Shown here: one piece after another, positions 48,681 through 61,329 of the stretch
Position numbering within the stretch: the stretch's first letter is position 1
How the letters are laid out: each line of letters opens with the position of its first letter
DNA from: Hoplostethus atlanticus
Taxonomy: Eukaryota; Chordata; Actinopteri; Trachichthyiformes; Trachichthyidae
Assembly (NCBI GenBank): GCA_034670405.1
Contig: JAXDDX010000073.1
Coordinates: 1,779,001-1,843,000, forward strand
Length of the DNA: 64,000 nucleotides
Reading direction: 5' to 3'
Program-made: the position numbers and the translations under genes
The notes under the pieces: generated by a model
Seen by the model: the letters and a program-made list of their open reading frames with translations, nothing else
What the model was told of the DNA's origin: nothing
The model's database searches: none

Positions 48681-49519
48681 AGAATGACATGACACAGTTC
48701 CCAACTCCTCTGTGCTTTCTCCCTGACTACCCCTGCACGTAATGTGTAGATCTATTTCTAGAGTAGCTCAAAAGCCAAGGCAAAGTAAAGTGAACAGTGA
48801 GAGATTTCCCCTTCCGTTTATGGCTGTGGTCAAGTTAACATTCCCTCAGAGGAACAAGTGAATGTAGCAATTGAATAAGTGGTTGTGTGAAGGAGGTCGA
48901 GAGAGGGAGAAATGGAATGAGGAAGGGTAATAGATGATGGATGCACTGATCCATCTCTTTATGATCAGTGGTTTGAGCAGTATGAGCAGCTGGGTAGTTT
49001 GGGCTGCAGGCAGGAGAGAGCAGTCACCTTCATCTCTCCCTGAGCAACACCTCAGCACATGGAGACATGATTTTGTGTTTTATATGTGGTATACAGTAGC
49101 ATGTGCAGGCTACACACAAACAAGTACAACTTCTGTACAACCCCACAGCGCCATATAGACCTAATTATATAGTTTATATGAATGTGATCTCAGCTCTCTG
49201 GTTCCTTAGTTGATTAGCGGCCTTAATCTCTTCTGTGGAGAATACAGTAACATTAAGCTACTTGGCTGATTAGATAATGTTAACAACTGAACCTTTGGCA
49301 AACAACAGTTTATACCATATTATATACAGAAGTATGTGTTGAGTATGTGTTGGCTGACAATCGTGAGAAAATTTTGCTTTATTTATCGCCAAGCATCACT
49401 GTATGACTGCAGTCCATGCAAACTAATTCTGACAAAAAGATATTTTTGTATGTGGAAGAGGAAGAGGAGGCAGTTTATGTGAATATTTGAAATAAAGTGT
49501 GAAGATTAATGGTTTAAAT
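48681..49519. other. Non-coding interval, nothing notable
   Basis: Unique sequence with no gene, long repeat or obvious motif cluster seen. Confidence 0.5.
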
Positions 49520-50170
49520 CTGCACTATGTAACTTATAATTTAGTCGTTGGCGGCCCCAAGTGGCAACGAGCGCTAACTGTTTATTTTTTTTGAAGACTT
49601 CACAGAAATCGTATTGCTCTCATACTGTCCTCGGACCAAAATCTGTTCTTTTTAGTGGTTTGTTGGGTTGGAGGTGGTGAAGAAAATATTTTCGTAGCAG
49701 CTTCAGTCGTCTTTGCTCGCGGTTAATCCAGCTTTCTGTAGCGATAGCTGAGGCGCTAGTTTGCGCTCACTGCTGTTTCGGAGCTCGTAAGTTTCGATTT
49801 GTCACTTCCTGTGGTCAGATGTTTGCAAAACATCACAAAAATACATTTTAGAGGGAGGTTATATTATTTGTTAAGCAAAGTAATAGCCTAAATACATAGG
49901 TGACATTTTTTCAGAATTTAAAATGGTTAATCTAGAGTGAAATACTATGTTCTCTACTGTGAGATATTTTATTGCATTAAGAAGAAGAAAAAAGCTCACA
50001 AATCCAGTCAACTTCCGATCAGGTTAACAGAATCGGACTGCAATGCAAAAGTTGGATTTTTTTCAATGCATCTGCCAACGTAACAATTGTCCACAAGGGG
50101 ACCGTCAAAATTGTCTCCCATAGGAATGAATGGACTTCCGGCGTACCGTAACGTGACGGAATAATCAATT
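49520..50170. repeat. Probable DNA-transposon-derived repeat
   Basis: The segment begins with AATCTGCACTATGTAACTTA and GGCGGCCCCAAGTGGCAACG, and later contains AATGAATGGACTTCCGGCGT and CGTAACGTGACGGAAT. CpG content is higher than the flanks and the wording is typical of dispersed fish elements. No transposase frame or confident terminal repeats were found, so class and boundaries are uncertain. Confidence 0.35.
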
Positions 50171-50230
50171 GTGAACGAGGCGTCAGCCTGCTTGGCCTCA
50201 TGGCTGATGATGGATGAGCTTAGTTTGCAT

Positions 50231-50231
<1 letters not shown>

Positions 50232-50279
<48 letters not shown>
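50232..50279. repeat. (CT)24 microsatellite
   Basis: An uninterrupted CT run of about 48 bases, the longest pure pyrimidine dinucleotide tract in the window. Confidence 0.95.
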
Positions 50280-50283
<4 letters not shown>

Positions 50284-53056
50284 TGAAGGTCTCATCAGGG
50301 GGTTAGTCAGACGCTGAGGGAATGGTTTCATTTTCCCCTCATTATGGCAGGCACTGGAGAATCACTGAGCTTCAAAGCAGCTTGATTGCATTATGAGGCA
50401 TTTGGCGAAACGTAAGCGTAATCTGTGCCATGTGATGGATGAGCCAAGCCAGCATAACACCACTGGCCTAGGTGGTGGGAGACACTGGACCTGGGTAGCA
50501 GGGTTGGGGTCAGTTCACTTTCAGTTCAAATTCACATGTAATTGAATCAATTAAAAATGCAAATTGAAGCTACAATTGAGATAGTACTCACTGTTTTAAC
50601 AGTTTATTCATAGTTTTACAATTGTATGACACAAGTAGAATTCTGAAGAAACTCAATTTTTTGAATTGAATGACTTGAAAAGGTGCTGACCCTAACCCCA
50701 CATTATGGGCTGTGTATGGTACTGTATGTCCGACACGTCTGGTCTGTAATTCTTATCGAGTTATACAATGAAATTATGGACAAATGTCATGTTGTTATAA
50801 ACAAATAACTTTTCTCACCTTTTGCAATAATGTTACAACTAATCTGACTAGTCTTATCTTGAAGTGCTTAGTTTGGTATGTTGGTGGTTTTAGAGGTCAA
50901 ACACTGACGCCAATCACTGTTTATCACTCTAACGATCGTTATCGCGATCGACGGCAGATAAAGAGCTATAAAAGAATTGTAATTATCACCATTTTGGAAA
51001 CAGTAATTATGGGCACCATTAGCAGCCGTCGTTATATTTAAGTGGGTCCACGGTCCACTAAATGAGTGCTCACCCAGCTCCCTTTCTTTTTATCTCCTCC
51101 ATCGCTTTCTCAGCTGGAGATGTGAGGTTTAGGGGGTGTAGTGAGAGGGAACACCCGGCACATATTGGTCTCAGAGCCAACTCAAACAGAGTTGTCTAGC
51201 CTGCCACTTCCCAGAGGCCAATGGGACAGACCCGGCAACTTTATACATCTTTAACCAGGCCTCACAAATGGCTTCACACCACTGTGGTTCAAACCACACA
51301 CAGCCTAGAGAGTACTCTGGCACTTAGAGCTTTCCACTGCCACATCTTCCATCCAGCTTACAGGACTGACACGCTGCTTGGAGTTAGGTGGGAGGTCATT
51401 GATGTCCACTTTAGAACATGAGTGGTCTTCTTCCTCTGCCCTTCAGGTAAGCCAAGCGTACCAAGTGCACAGTCAGTAAATTTGAAGAACAGTAGTTCAA
51501 TAATGGCTGAAGGACAGTTCACAGCTTGTCTTAGGGAACAGTGAAAGCAGAGCTTATTCGAGATGAAAAGGAACTGAGGAAAGTAGGTTAGTTTCACACT
51601 CCCTGCTGATAGTCATCCTCCTGGTATTCACACATTTCAGTATAGCGTATGAAGACTTACGCAGTATGTAACGGTGGACTCCTGAACGCCGTCTCACCAC
51701 AGCTTTCCTGTGGATGAATTAGTAATGCTGAAAAAATCCATGTCGTCCATCTAAATGCTGTGTGCAGCGCTCAACCTGGTTAATATAAGGAGCTGCTCAA
51801 TTTTTCATGCCCACGCCAACTGTAGCCTTCAATTTAACATGAGCTTTTAATCCTGGGAGTGCTAAATTGCTTTTTAATGTCGAGGAACACGGTGTTTTCA
51901 CAGTAACTCGTGAAAAATGTATCAGCAATATGCAGCACGAATCAGATCCAGTGCTTGTCGTGGTAAAGGAACAAAGCAACACCACAGCAAAGAGGAGAGA
52001 AACCAATATGTTGTTTTGACACATCCGTCACCTCAGGGCTTTCAGGAGGACACCTCCTGCGGGCAATGAAGATATGTGTGTGTTTGTGTGTGTCTCGTTG
52101 GTGCAAGTAATTGTGTCTGTTTTCAGAAGTTTGCATTGTGCATATTTTTTTGTGCTACATATTCCACCACAGTAAAGCACTAATTAGGAAAACAAGCTAG
52201 TCCCTCCATGTGTGAATTCCTAAGCAGTGTGAGGTGCTATTGTGCCCGGAGCGTTAGTGGAGTCGGAGTGGACGGCGGTGGTGTTTGCAGGCCAGCCTCG
52301 CCCTGTGAGATTCCCCTGCAGACCAGAGGCTTTCGCGGAGTCAGTCAGGGCTCCATCGAGCATGACTAAAAGACCCTCCTCTAATATCCTTGGTCAGGGA
52401 GTCGGTGAACTCGGGGTAAATGACTTCCTGAGGGCCAGCCAACCACCCTCTGTTATCGCGGAACAATGTGGTCAGCGGAGCAGACTAATCAGTAGACCGC
52501 ACAGAAAAACACAGCTAATGCTTCTTCTGTGAAGAATTCAGTCCAAATCAAAACCTTGATGATAAAGTCACAATAAAAACAGATTCTAAAAATGCAAGGA
52601 ACACCACACCATATACCATTCAGACACACATCAATTGATTAGACCAGACAGAGAGTTAGTAGCTATAAAGTCTTTATACAGACCTATAACATCTTTATAC
52701 ATACCCGCAAGACATTATTTATTGTGTAAACTGAGCAGTCTAATTGCAGCGAGACTAAACATTCCTGGCTGTTTTACTCTTGACACTCTAAAAGCAACTC
52801 TCTCAGTTAAACCCATTAGCTCAGAGCCCAAAACTTGTTTGGCTTAAGCCTTGTGATCATTGCAGATCACAACATTGTTCATGCAGCCTTTCATCAAACT
52901 GAATTAAAACCTTTTTTTTATTCAGCAGCTGTGGCAGCGGACCAGCAAAGGCAGAACCAAACTTAACAGTTTCCTTTCTGTGTGAGGTGATGCAGCTTCT
53001 CTCTGGATAAGCAACATAGCTTGTCCCTGTTGCCAGTGTAAAATCCTCTTACGGAC

Positions 53057-53103
53057 TGTGTGTGTGTGTGTGTGTGTGTGTGTGAGTGTGAGAGAGAGAG
53101 AGA
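53057..53103. repeat. (TG)n plus (AG)n compound repeat
   Basis: About 14 TG units followed by a GA run, directly visible. Confidence 0.9.
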
Positions 53104-56100
53104 CAGAGAGACAGACAGCAAGCTGCCTCAGATCATCTTGTGGAGGCTTGGTGTTGGTAAACACAGTACATGGTAAGCTTAGCTGAGGCGGGCACTGATG
53201 ATTGGGCTTAGCGCTGATTCCTGGGTGGCCCTCAGCGCTGACCCCCACTGAGACCAGGTTGCACACACACACACACACACATGCTGAAAGGTCCACTGTA
53301 TACAGCATCATTCTCTCATCATGCATACTCACGCACACTTCATGCCTCTTCAGGTATGGCTCCAATAGCAAAAACAAAGTATAAGATCGTTCAACACAAT
53401 TACATAAACAAACACACACAGACACCTGTTTTTAAAGTGGCGTACACACACACACTCAGAGAGAGCATGCTGTATCTGTGCCCTGGGAGCCTGGGTCCAC
53501 TCAAATAGCCCTGTGTTGAATGTGCTGCTGTCAGGCAGCCAGCAGGGCAGCCTCACAATGTGCACATTTAGGACCCGGAGCCCCGACGGCAGTGCAGAGT
53601 TTGTGGAGGAAAAGCATGGAATGTGTCCTGCGGGCAGATGCAGGCCCCTCTCAAAGGCATCTCTATTACAAGCAGACAAGCAGGGCCTTATGTCATGGTC
53701 ACCGGCCCCGTCGACACATTTCCAGACTGCCGCTCTGTGCCACGCCAGCACGCGCCCTCCTGGAAATCTACTGGCCCACGCCACACTCCGCTCCATTACA
53801 AAACGTCATTCACACATACAAGGAACTATGTGCTCGCGATGATGGATTATATAAGAGTACAGCCATGGATGTGTTAGTCAGAGCCTGAATGCAACCCTTT
53901 TTGATCGCGTTGACGATAATGAACAGAAATGAGGGTGTGCCATGTTTGGATGTTTCCTACTTGTGATAGCATCGTCCTGTTGCAAATACTGTACGTATGA
54001 CAGAGTGTAAAGGATCCCATCAAACCTGGTGCACTTCAAGTGAACCCGCAAGAGATACGAACCAGCAGAGTGAGCTACGAGCGTGTGCTGGTGCCAAGCA
54101 AAGCCAGCCACGTTCAGGCCCGCCTTCAGCCAGTGGCCTTTTATAGATAGTGACAGATAAAGAGGCCTGTGATCTTGCGAAGCGCCCAGGCACTAGCGTT
54201 GATTACTATTCCCGCTGATAGCGCTGCATGTTAATCATTGTAAACATCATGTTGTGGCTTTGACACACTTAGGCTTATCTGTAATTGGTGTAATTGTTAC
54301 TAGCGTTTAACGAGATCGTCCTCCAGATATGCTAAAATGCCAAAAGGGCCCGGGTGCGGGAGAGCAGCTGAGCGTCGGCTCCCTCAGATCTGCCTCGCTG
54401 ATGGGGGGGGGGGCATTAGATTGACACTAACCCCATCTCGCTGTGCTATTAATGAAAGGCAGCCACGGGCCAGAGCACAAATCCGACGAGAGAGGGGCTG
54501 GAGATGAGGGGGGTCATGAAATATTTAAATGCGCAGGGCTTCAAAGTGGAAGAGGCCCTCCCGTGCTTGTCAACAGGCAGACCCCCCGCAGCCCCGCTGC
54601 TGCCCCGGTCTCCGGCCCGCAAACCGGCTCCACATGTAGGTCACAAACCACTGGCTCACTTTTCCCTCTGTTGGGACGCCACTAGGGGAAAGGAGGGGAT
54701 TCACAGATAAAATTACTCCCTCCTGCGTCTGAACACACACACACACACACTATCTTCCTCTTGTTCAACCAGTATCCCATGTTCTACTGTTACAGAGAGG
54801 GGAGATGAGCAGGGGAGAGGAGACGAGGTCAGGGAGGATATCCTAGCACTGTCTCAGTGGACTGTGACATGTTAAAACACTCCGTCTCATGATAGAGGAG
54901 AACCCCCCCACACCCCTATCCAACCACAACCCAAACCCTCCCGTCTGTCCCGCCCATCGCTCAGTCCCACAGCAGGGAGGCTACTGTAGGCAGAACAACA
55001 GCCTTATTTAGTTCAGGCCCTGTGAAATGCAATTAGAAACCCCTCCATGGCCAGCGGGGGCTCAGGCCGAGATGGAGGGAGAGGGAGGAAAAGACACAGA
55101 GAGAGAAAGGGAGAGTGGGGGGGGGAGGCAGAGACCTCCCTGCTGTCTGTCAGCCTGCTGGCTTTTGATGTCCCGGGCCCATCTCGTGTCCCCCTAGAGA
55201 GCTTATCATCAGGCCCCCTACTCCGGAGCTGTTGAGCATGGAGACAGCCCTGGAGAGGCTTGTTGAGTGCAGGGTGGGGAGGGAGAGACCGGGGATGTCT
55301 CCGTTGGTGCCTGACAGAATGGTCTTGACGGAGCGTTTCAGAGGCCTAATCCCTCTGACCATACTCCTCCAGCCGGCCGAATCGCTGGGGGGGCTGCAGG
55401 AGTCCATCAAAGGTCAGACAGATTTTAATACACTGGTGATTTCCTCAGTGCTTTCCTGTTGCCATTCCTTTTTAAAGACACAGCAGGCCATTTCTCTCCC
55501 CTCCTCTCTTTTTTTCTACCTCCCTGTTTGGCTCTCTCTCTCTCTCTCTCTCTCCCTCTCGTCTGCCTCTCTTTTCTCCCTGTCGCTCTCCTCCCCTGTT
55601 TTCTTCTCTCTCGCTCTCTGGTTCCTCCTCCTTTATCTCCCTGTCTCTCCCCTTTTCTCCTCACTCCCATTGCTGTGCTGAGAAGAAAGCAACAAAGGGG
55701 GAAAATATTATCCCTGCCAGCGCAGTAGCTCTTGGTTGGTATTAAGTCAAGGCCTCATGGGGGGGTGCTAGCGCCACGGTTCTTTGGTTGTTGATGTCTG
55801 CTGGGTCTCTGCGAGTATAAAGACATGCAGATTAGGGAGAAAAATTAAAGCTGGGGGTTCGTCATGCAGCGGGTATCTGTTAAGAATATTTCTGTCTGGG
55901 ATACGGCTCCACTGTAGTGCTTCAGAGAGAAGAAATTGAGGTCAAATTTTGAAACGTCTAATAATCCCCTTTTATGGTCAACGTGATGAAGCCGAACGCT
56001 ATTGCTTCTTTTCGACGAGGTAACTTAACAATGACATTGAATCGTTTTTTTCTCTTCTGAGGATTATTTCATTACGAGCAGTCGTACGGTGAGCATCACC

Positions 56101-56629
56101 GCGTAGCGCTGGATCCCATTTACTGTGTTGTTCCACGTCAGTCGTGGCAGTAAACAGACAATGGCGCCGCGCATTAGGGACAATACCAAGATGTGGAGAT
56201 GCAGGTCTTTTGTAAATATCACCTTTAAAATGAATGTTTCACTTTCATGTGCTGCTATTCGTTGTATCACAAACCATTCCTCAGTCCATTTTTAGTGTTA
56301 TTAAAGGGGGCGGCATACTGCATGTACAGACTGGGCCTGGAAAATAATATAGCATTCACGTTTCCTTTATTAGAAATATTGTTATATCAGAAATGAAGTG
56401 AAAATGTTGGTAAACACTGCCTAATGTACACGTTTGTTTGTATGTATGTGAGTCTGTACGTGTGAGTGTGTGGGACGGGCTGCACATATGCTCCTTTCTG
56501 TTGGAAGGGGAGGGAGTGATTGACTGGCCTGAAATTATCCACGGCATGGCAGCCCACAGCCCACATTCCATGGCAATGTCTATAATTTAGACAAAAGGGT
56601 CTCCCATTTCTCCTGTGACTGGGCAGAAC

Positions 56630-56646
56630 GGGGGGGGGGGGGGGGG
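56630..56646. repeat. Poly-G run (17)
   Basis: Seventeen consecutive G. Such runs are frequent sites of sequencing error and length variation. Confidence 0.9.
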
Positions 56647-57709
56647 ATGCATTAAGGATGTAACCAAAGCATAAAAGGAAGGGAAGGTTAAACCAATTTT
56701 CTTGTCTGCATTGTTTTCTAAAGTGAGTCCCATGGTAGTGACATTGGACTGATGGCCAGTAAAGTAGGTTTGTTCCCGCTGACAGGTCAGTTCTCATGCC
56801 CTGCAATGTCAACTGGATCTGATTATTGCCTACCAGATCCAGATTACGTCTACCATTGATCAGGCCATTTATCTAGAACTCCTACGGCTCCGGCTGCTTT
56901 CAGAGACCACAGGGAGATAAGCAGATTCAGATAAGCAGATAACACAGTCTCTACAGGCTTTTAACATGAGGAAGAAATACTTTTCCGCCGCTCCCCGGCT
57001 GACATGTGATGTGAGTTTCATATCTCTCGGCTCAGGAAGCCTTATTACAGCAGAAAGGGTCTGCTTTCAGAGGTCTCGTCATCATATCAGATGGATGCTT
57101 TTATCCCGCACGTCCGTCAATCTCCCTAACTATTCCCAGAATGCCAATCACACCTTGTGTGATAAGCACAGGCTTAAATAAGCAAGCGAGCTTCTCTGTT
57201 TGGTGTTGGTATTTACAGGTTTAATATTCAGAAGCGTGTCTGTGGCAATGCAGAGGGAAATTGTCCCTAAAGCATTCAGTCTCCCAGTCAGGATATTTGA
57301 CTAGTGTAATATACACAGCCAGGATTGTTAGCTCTCCCAAAGGCTTACATCCCTGCTTTTGGGATACTGTGTTGTCCCATTTGAAAGCTTGTAAATCTAT
57401 AGGTTTTTTAACGCTGGTTGAATTTTTCTTTGTCTGTGTGTGTGCATGCGCACTCCTGTGTCATCCCCACATTAATGCTAGCAATGAGTGACAGATTAAT
57501 TTATGTCTGGCTACGTGTCTGAGGAATTGGGAAGAAAGGGCCTGTCAGTGCTGCTTGTCGGGAGGGGGTAGAGATTAGAGCCAGTTGTCATTGACAGCCC
57601 AGTGCAGGCTCTGGGAGATAAGGTCGGATGTAATGACTGTAAAAAAAAAAATAAAAAAAAATCTCTCACTCTGCCTTCAAAAGACTGAGAGAAGAAGTGT
57701 TGGCAGTTC

Positions 57710-57763
57710 CGTGTGTGTGTGCGTGTGTGTGCGTGCGTGCGTGTGTGTGTGCGTGCGTGTGTA
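57710..57763. repeat. GT/GC alternating repeat
   Basis: GTGTGT and GCGTGC units alternate for about 54 bases, a purine-pyrimidine alternating tract rich in CG steps. Confidence 0.9.
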
Positions 57764-60147
57764 TGCAAAAAATATCGAGGGTGTGGCCTCACTGCGCTCA
57801 TATCCTTGTCGTGGTAAACTAAATTAGCTATCAGGTATGATACAATAAATCCATGGAAACCAGGTTATTGGTGAAATTGATTTAGTTTGAACCATATGTA
57901 CATCCAGCGATCATCTCAATCGTATTAACCACAGTAGTCAGAATATTGTCTGTGTGTAAACATAGCCCCTGGACCGCGATCAAACCATGATTTTCCCTTC
58001 CCTCGCATCTAGACTTTGCCTTCCTGTGGCACACTGCCACTCGTAAAACTAGCTTAAAATATCCGTGTGACATTCATGACTGTAATAGTTCAATCTAATT
58101 ATTATTTTCTCCATCTTAATTGCAGCAAGTTAGAGCTTTCAAAGCTTTTTGCGTTCTGGCTAGAAGTATGTATTCAGGCTGGGGATGCCCACAAAATATT
58201 TTGGCCACAAAGCATTAGCTTGTCAGCTAGCAGTTTGAAGTGACAGGTGTGTAGGTTGTTGCTAGATTGTAATATAGTTTAGTTGGAAACAAATATCAAA
58301 GAACATTTCACTCTTAGAAAATGTCGTTTGACCATTCCCTGTTGGCCGGTGGCTGATATACGCCATGTAGAATCCTTTATGGTGTACATCAAATGATTTG
58401 ATTGGATGATGTGTTGGGTGTTTATTTCCCTCCAGGTCATCCATTCACATCACTAACATACACATTGTAGGGTGTTGCCTAAATGCATGTACACTCTCTG
58501 GCTGTTAGATGTTGATGATATTTGAAAAGTGTTACAAGAGTGTCCTAAGTGGCCAAGAGAATACCACTTACCCCTGAAGTAGTCCAATGGAGATGCTCAG
58601 TGGTCAACAGTGCTACAAAGCCTCTGAATGTCCGTAACGCCTTTCCACTTGCAACTGCCACCCAGACCATTGTTGTAAACATAATGGGCTCTTTGTCATC
58701 TTTTTTTTAAAGCAGACAACTTATATTTCCTCAGCCCTTTGTCTGGCCCAGGGGTTATCTCATCCTCACAGAGATGTCACTGTTAGCTGGAATTGTTTCT
58801 GAACCTGGAGCACCCACCCGGCCGAGATGACTGCTATTCTCCTCAGATGACGACTGCTCAGCGCTGTTAAGAAAATTCTCTTTCTATTGCCTCACCTCCA
58901 CATCTTATTCTAGTTGGAGTAAATGAGAGAAATCGTTAGCCCCTGCAAGCACAGGAGAGAACGAGCTCAGAGTCAACAGGCAAATTTAATAAGAGCTTTT
59001 AACATATTACATTGCCAGCACTCATGTTACACTTATCAGTAATATTTTAAATGAGGAGAGATTTGGCATAATGGCAGGAAGGCTCATAAAGGAGAGCCAG
59101 TCTCCTGTGATTGTAATCTAGGAAAGAGTTCCTGTAAAATTAAACCACGGTTGTGGGGGGGAGAGAAAAACATGCCTCTGGTTACTTTGAAGTGGAAAAT
59201 CAAGGTCCAAAAAAAGGAATAAAAGATGACAAAACGTCAGCGGGAAGCTGATGGTCTATAGACAGAACTTACATGCCCAGACAGCAATTACTGGGATGCA
59301 TAGCATAAATGCAGACATTGTGTTTGATCTCAGCACTTGTACAGACAAGAGAGACACAGACAGTGTTTTTCCATACGAAAGTGTGCAGGGTTTTTTGTTT
59401 TTTTTGGTGTGTGTGCTCATCTCTGTCAGCGTTTCATTTGAATTAAAAATAATGTGCAGCGAGAGATCCGGATGCTGATTGTGTGGCGGTGTGGCTGTAA
59501 TCACAAGACTTGTGGTCGCTCTCAAATCTGATAATGACCGTTTAGGAGGGGGAGCGGTGAGTCGTTCGTGCTGCTGCGTGAGGGGGACTGGTAGCCATTT
59601 TCTGTTAGTGGCAGCAGTATAAATACATATCTTGCAGCCAGCCATGTAATACATTTGAAGCCAAACCACGATAAGCCCTTGATGTTTCATCGCATTCACC
59701 ACATCAAACACGAGAATCCTTGTGATACAATTACATGTAACCACACAGTACATTTGTAACTAATTTTAGACGGTGTCCTGGTATCATTATGCAACTCTTC
59801 ACTGTAACTATTCAGTGTATGTGCAGTGGGATTGTGCAGCTGAATAGTAACAATGTATTGGTTCAGCCTGAGATCAATCATTTCCTTTAAATGAGTCACA
59901 GACCAGCTATACACCTATTAAACACAAACATGGAGTGATGCTTAAAGGGAGCCCCTGACCTCCTGAACACATTCATGTAGGTTGGTCTTTCTCAGGCCCT
60001 GACTGGAGGCGTTATCCTCTGTAGCCAGACCAACTGGCTGGGCTTTAACTGGCCACCTGAGGCCACTCTCTCCCACCCCGATGGCACTTCACATTATTTC
60101 TCTTGTATGCCATCAATGTGTCCATGACATTGAACCCACACCTTCTC

Positions 60148-60200
60148 AGTCGTTGCTCTGGGAAAAAGGTGTCCGCTAAATACCTAAAATGTGAATAGTC
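60148..60200 (+). mobile_element. SINE/LINE 3' tail relic
   Basis: AGTCGTTGCTCTGGGAAAAA followed by GGTGTCCGCTAAATACCTAA closely follows the widespread fish retroposon tail in which a TTGG-ATAAAAG block precedes CGTCTGCTAAATG and ACTAAATGTAAATG. Only the tail is recognisable and the tRNA-like head was not found upstream. Confidence 0.6.
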
Positions 60201-60764
60201 ATCTAACCTATCTGTCTGGATGTGGCTAAGCTCAGTCTGATGATGAAGATGTAGAGTGTGAAGTTTCAAGTTAACCAGACAATTTATGAAGCCATCTAAC
60301 TGCAGAGATGTTTTAGAGAGAAGTGCTGTGGTGTCTTGTCCTGTGCGTGAGGATTTGTTTTGCCATTCTGGATCTATGTCCCATGTCCCATGCTTTCATG
60401 TTTGCATGGCCAGCACCAGCCAATGGACAGTCGTCCTCTGTTACCGAGGGACGGATTAGCATCCCAACCATGAGCTAATACTGTTTTCTGCACTGTGGTG
60501 GCTGGGGCTGGGCTGGCAGGGAAAGACTTTTCCAATGTGACTCTATTGTAGATCCATTGACCTCACAGACAGTGGGTTAGTGCTCATTAGACACACAGAA
60601 GATGAAGATGTGAGGGATCAGAAGAGCTTTCCCAGTGAATGGTACTTCCAGGCCGAGCTGAATGTTAACAGTATAGTTCCCCCCTAAAACCTGCATCCTC
60701 TAAAATACACTCAACATTGAGACATTTCTCAATGTCTGTATTTCTGTAGTCTGTATTTTAAGTT

Positions 60765-60945
60765 GGCAGGATGGCCTAGTGCCTGCTGAAGTGTCTTTGG
60801 GCAAGATACTGAATCCTTGCCAGCTTCTGGTGTGCTGTTTAGTAGTTGACCCTAGACTCAGGCTCTAACCTCCCTGTGGAAGGGGGCAAGTGAGGAGATA
60901 ATTGCCCCATAGGGCTCAATAAAATAATGGTATTATTATAAACTT
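60765..60945 (+). mobile_element. Decayed SINE-like element
   Basis: GGATGGCCTAGTG, then GTGTCTTTGGGCAAGATACT, and at the end ATTGCCCCATAGGGCTCAAT followed by AAAATAATGGTATTATTAT, follow the order of common fish retroposons (a GGGCAAGACACT core and a GGGGATCAATAAAGTA-like tail). The copy is diverged and the 5' tRNA-related part is missing or unrecognisable. Confidence 0.5.
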
Positions 60946-61329
60946 GGTAATCATGCTTTATGTCTGTGAGGTACATTAGTGTCAGGGCAGAAATGTGATG
61001 AGCCATGGGTCTAGCTGGTCTTGACTAGAAGCTGGAGAACCCCAAGAGCTGTCTTTAATACCCGTCTGACCTCCCTCCAGGCCAGTGAAGTGGGAGTTGA
61101 TACAACAGGAAGACAGCGCCTGTGGGCTGTGAGGAGGTGCATGCTGCTCATCAAAGAGCGTTTTGTTTTTCCTCTCCTCACGGTAGCAGCACCCTACTGG
61201 GGAATTCATTAGTGGCTGACATCATCTCACTTAGCAGAGACTGAAAGAAAGAATATCTTTCTGTCTCAGCTCCCTCCCTTCCTCATTTCTCTTCCTCCCT
61301 CTCTCTCGCTCCCTCCTTATCTACTTCTG
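60946..61329. promoter_or_regulatory. Proximal upstream region of the right-end gene
   Basis: Unique sequence leads into a pyrimidine-rich stretch (61,265-61,320) just before the CpG-rich leader. No TATA box is placed convincingly, so a dispersed, TATA-less start is likely. The assignment rests on adjacency to the presumed first exon. Confidence 0.35.

Larger units (their letters stand above)
50280..60140. other. Non-coding interval, long
   Basis: About 10 kb without a supported gene. Simple repeats are a GT tract (53057-53084) with adjoining GA, CA (53262-53281), G-run (about 54403-54413), CA (54733-54750), CT (55532-55554), G17 (56630-56646), an A-rich run (57641-57660) and GT/GC (57710-57763). 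Unique stretches at 52,200-52,500 and 58,740-59,100 have conserved-element character. Open frames of 100-170 codons at 53,350-53,800 and 59,256-59,753 show no domain-like features. Confidence 0.5.

Noticed and set aside
53350-53888. Several overlapping frames of 109-148 codons on both strands
   Set aside because: Multiple frames are open at once on both strands, none shows a recognisable family, and the region is interspersed with CA repeats.
55232-55728. 149-codon plus-strand frame rich in Ser and Leu
   Set aside because: Its second half is just the CT repeat translated; the first half has no recognisable domain.
59256-59753. 165-codon minus-strand frame
   Set aside because: No domain, no splice context and no conserved motif; its composition is not protein-like.
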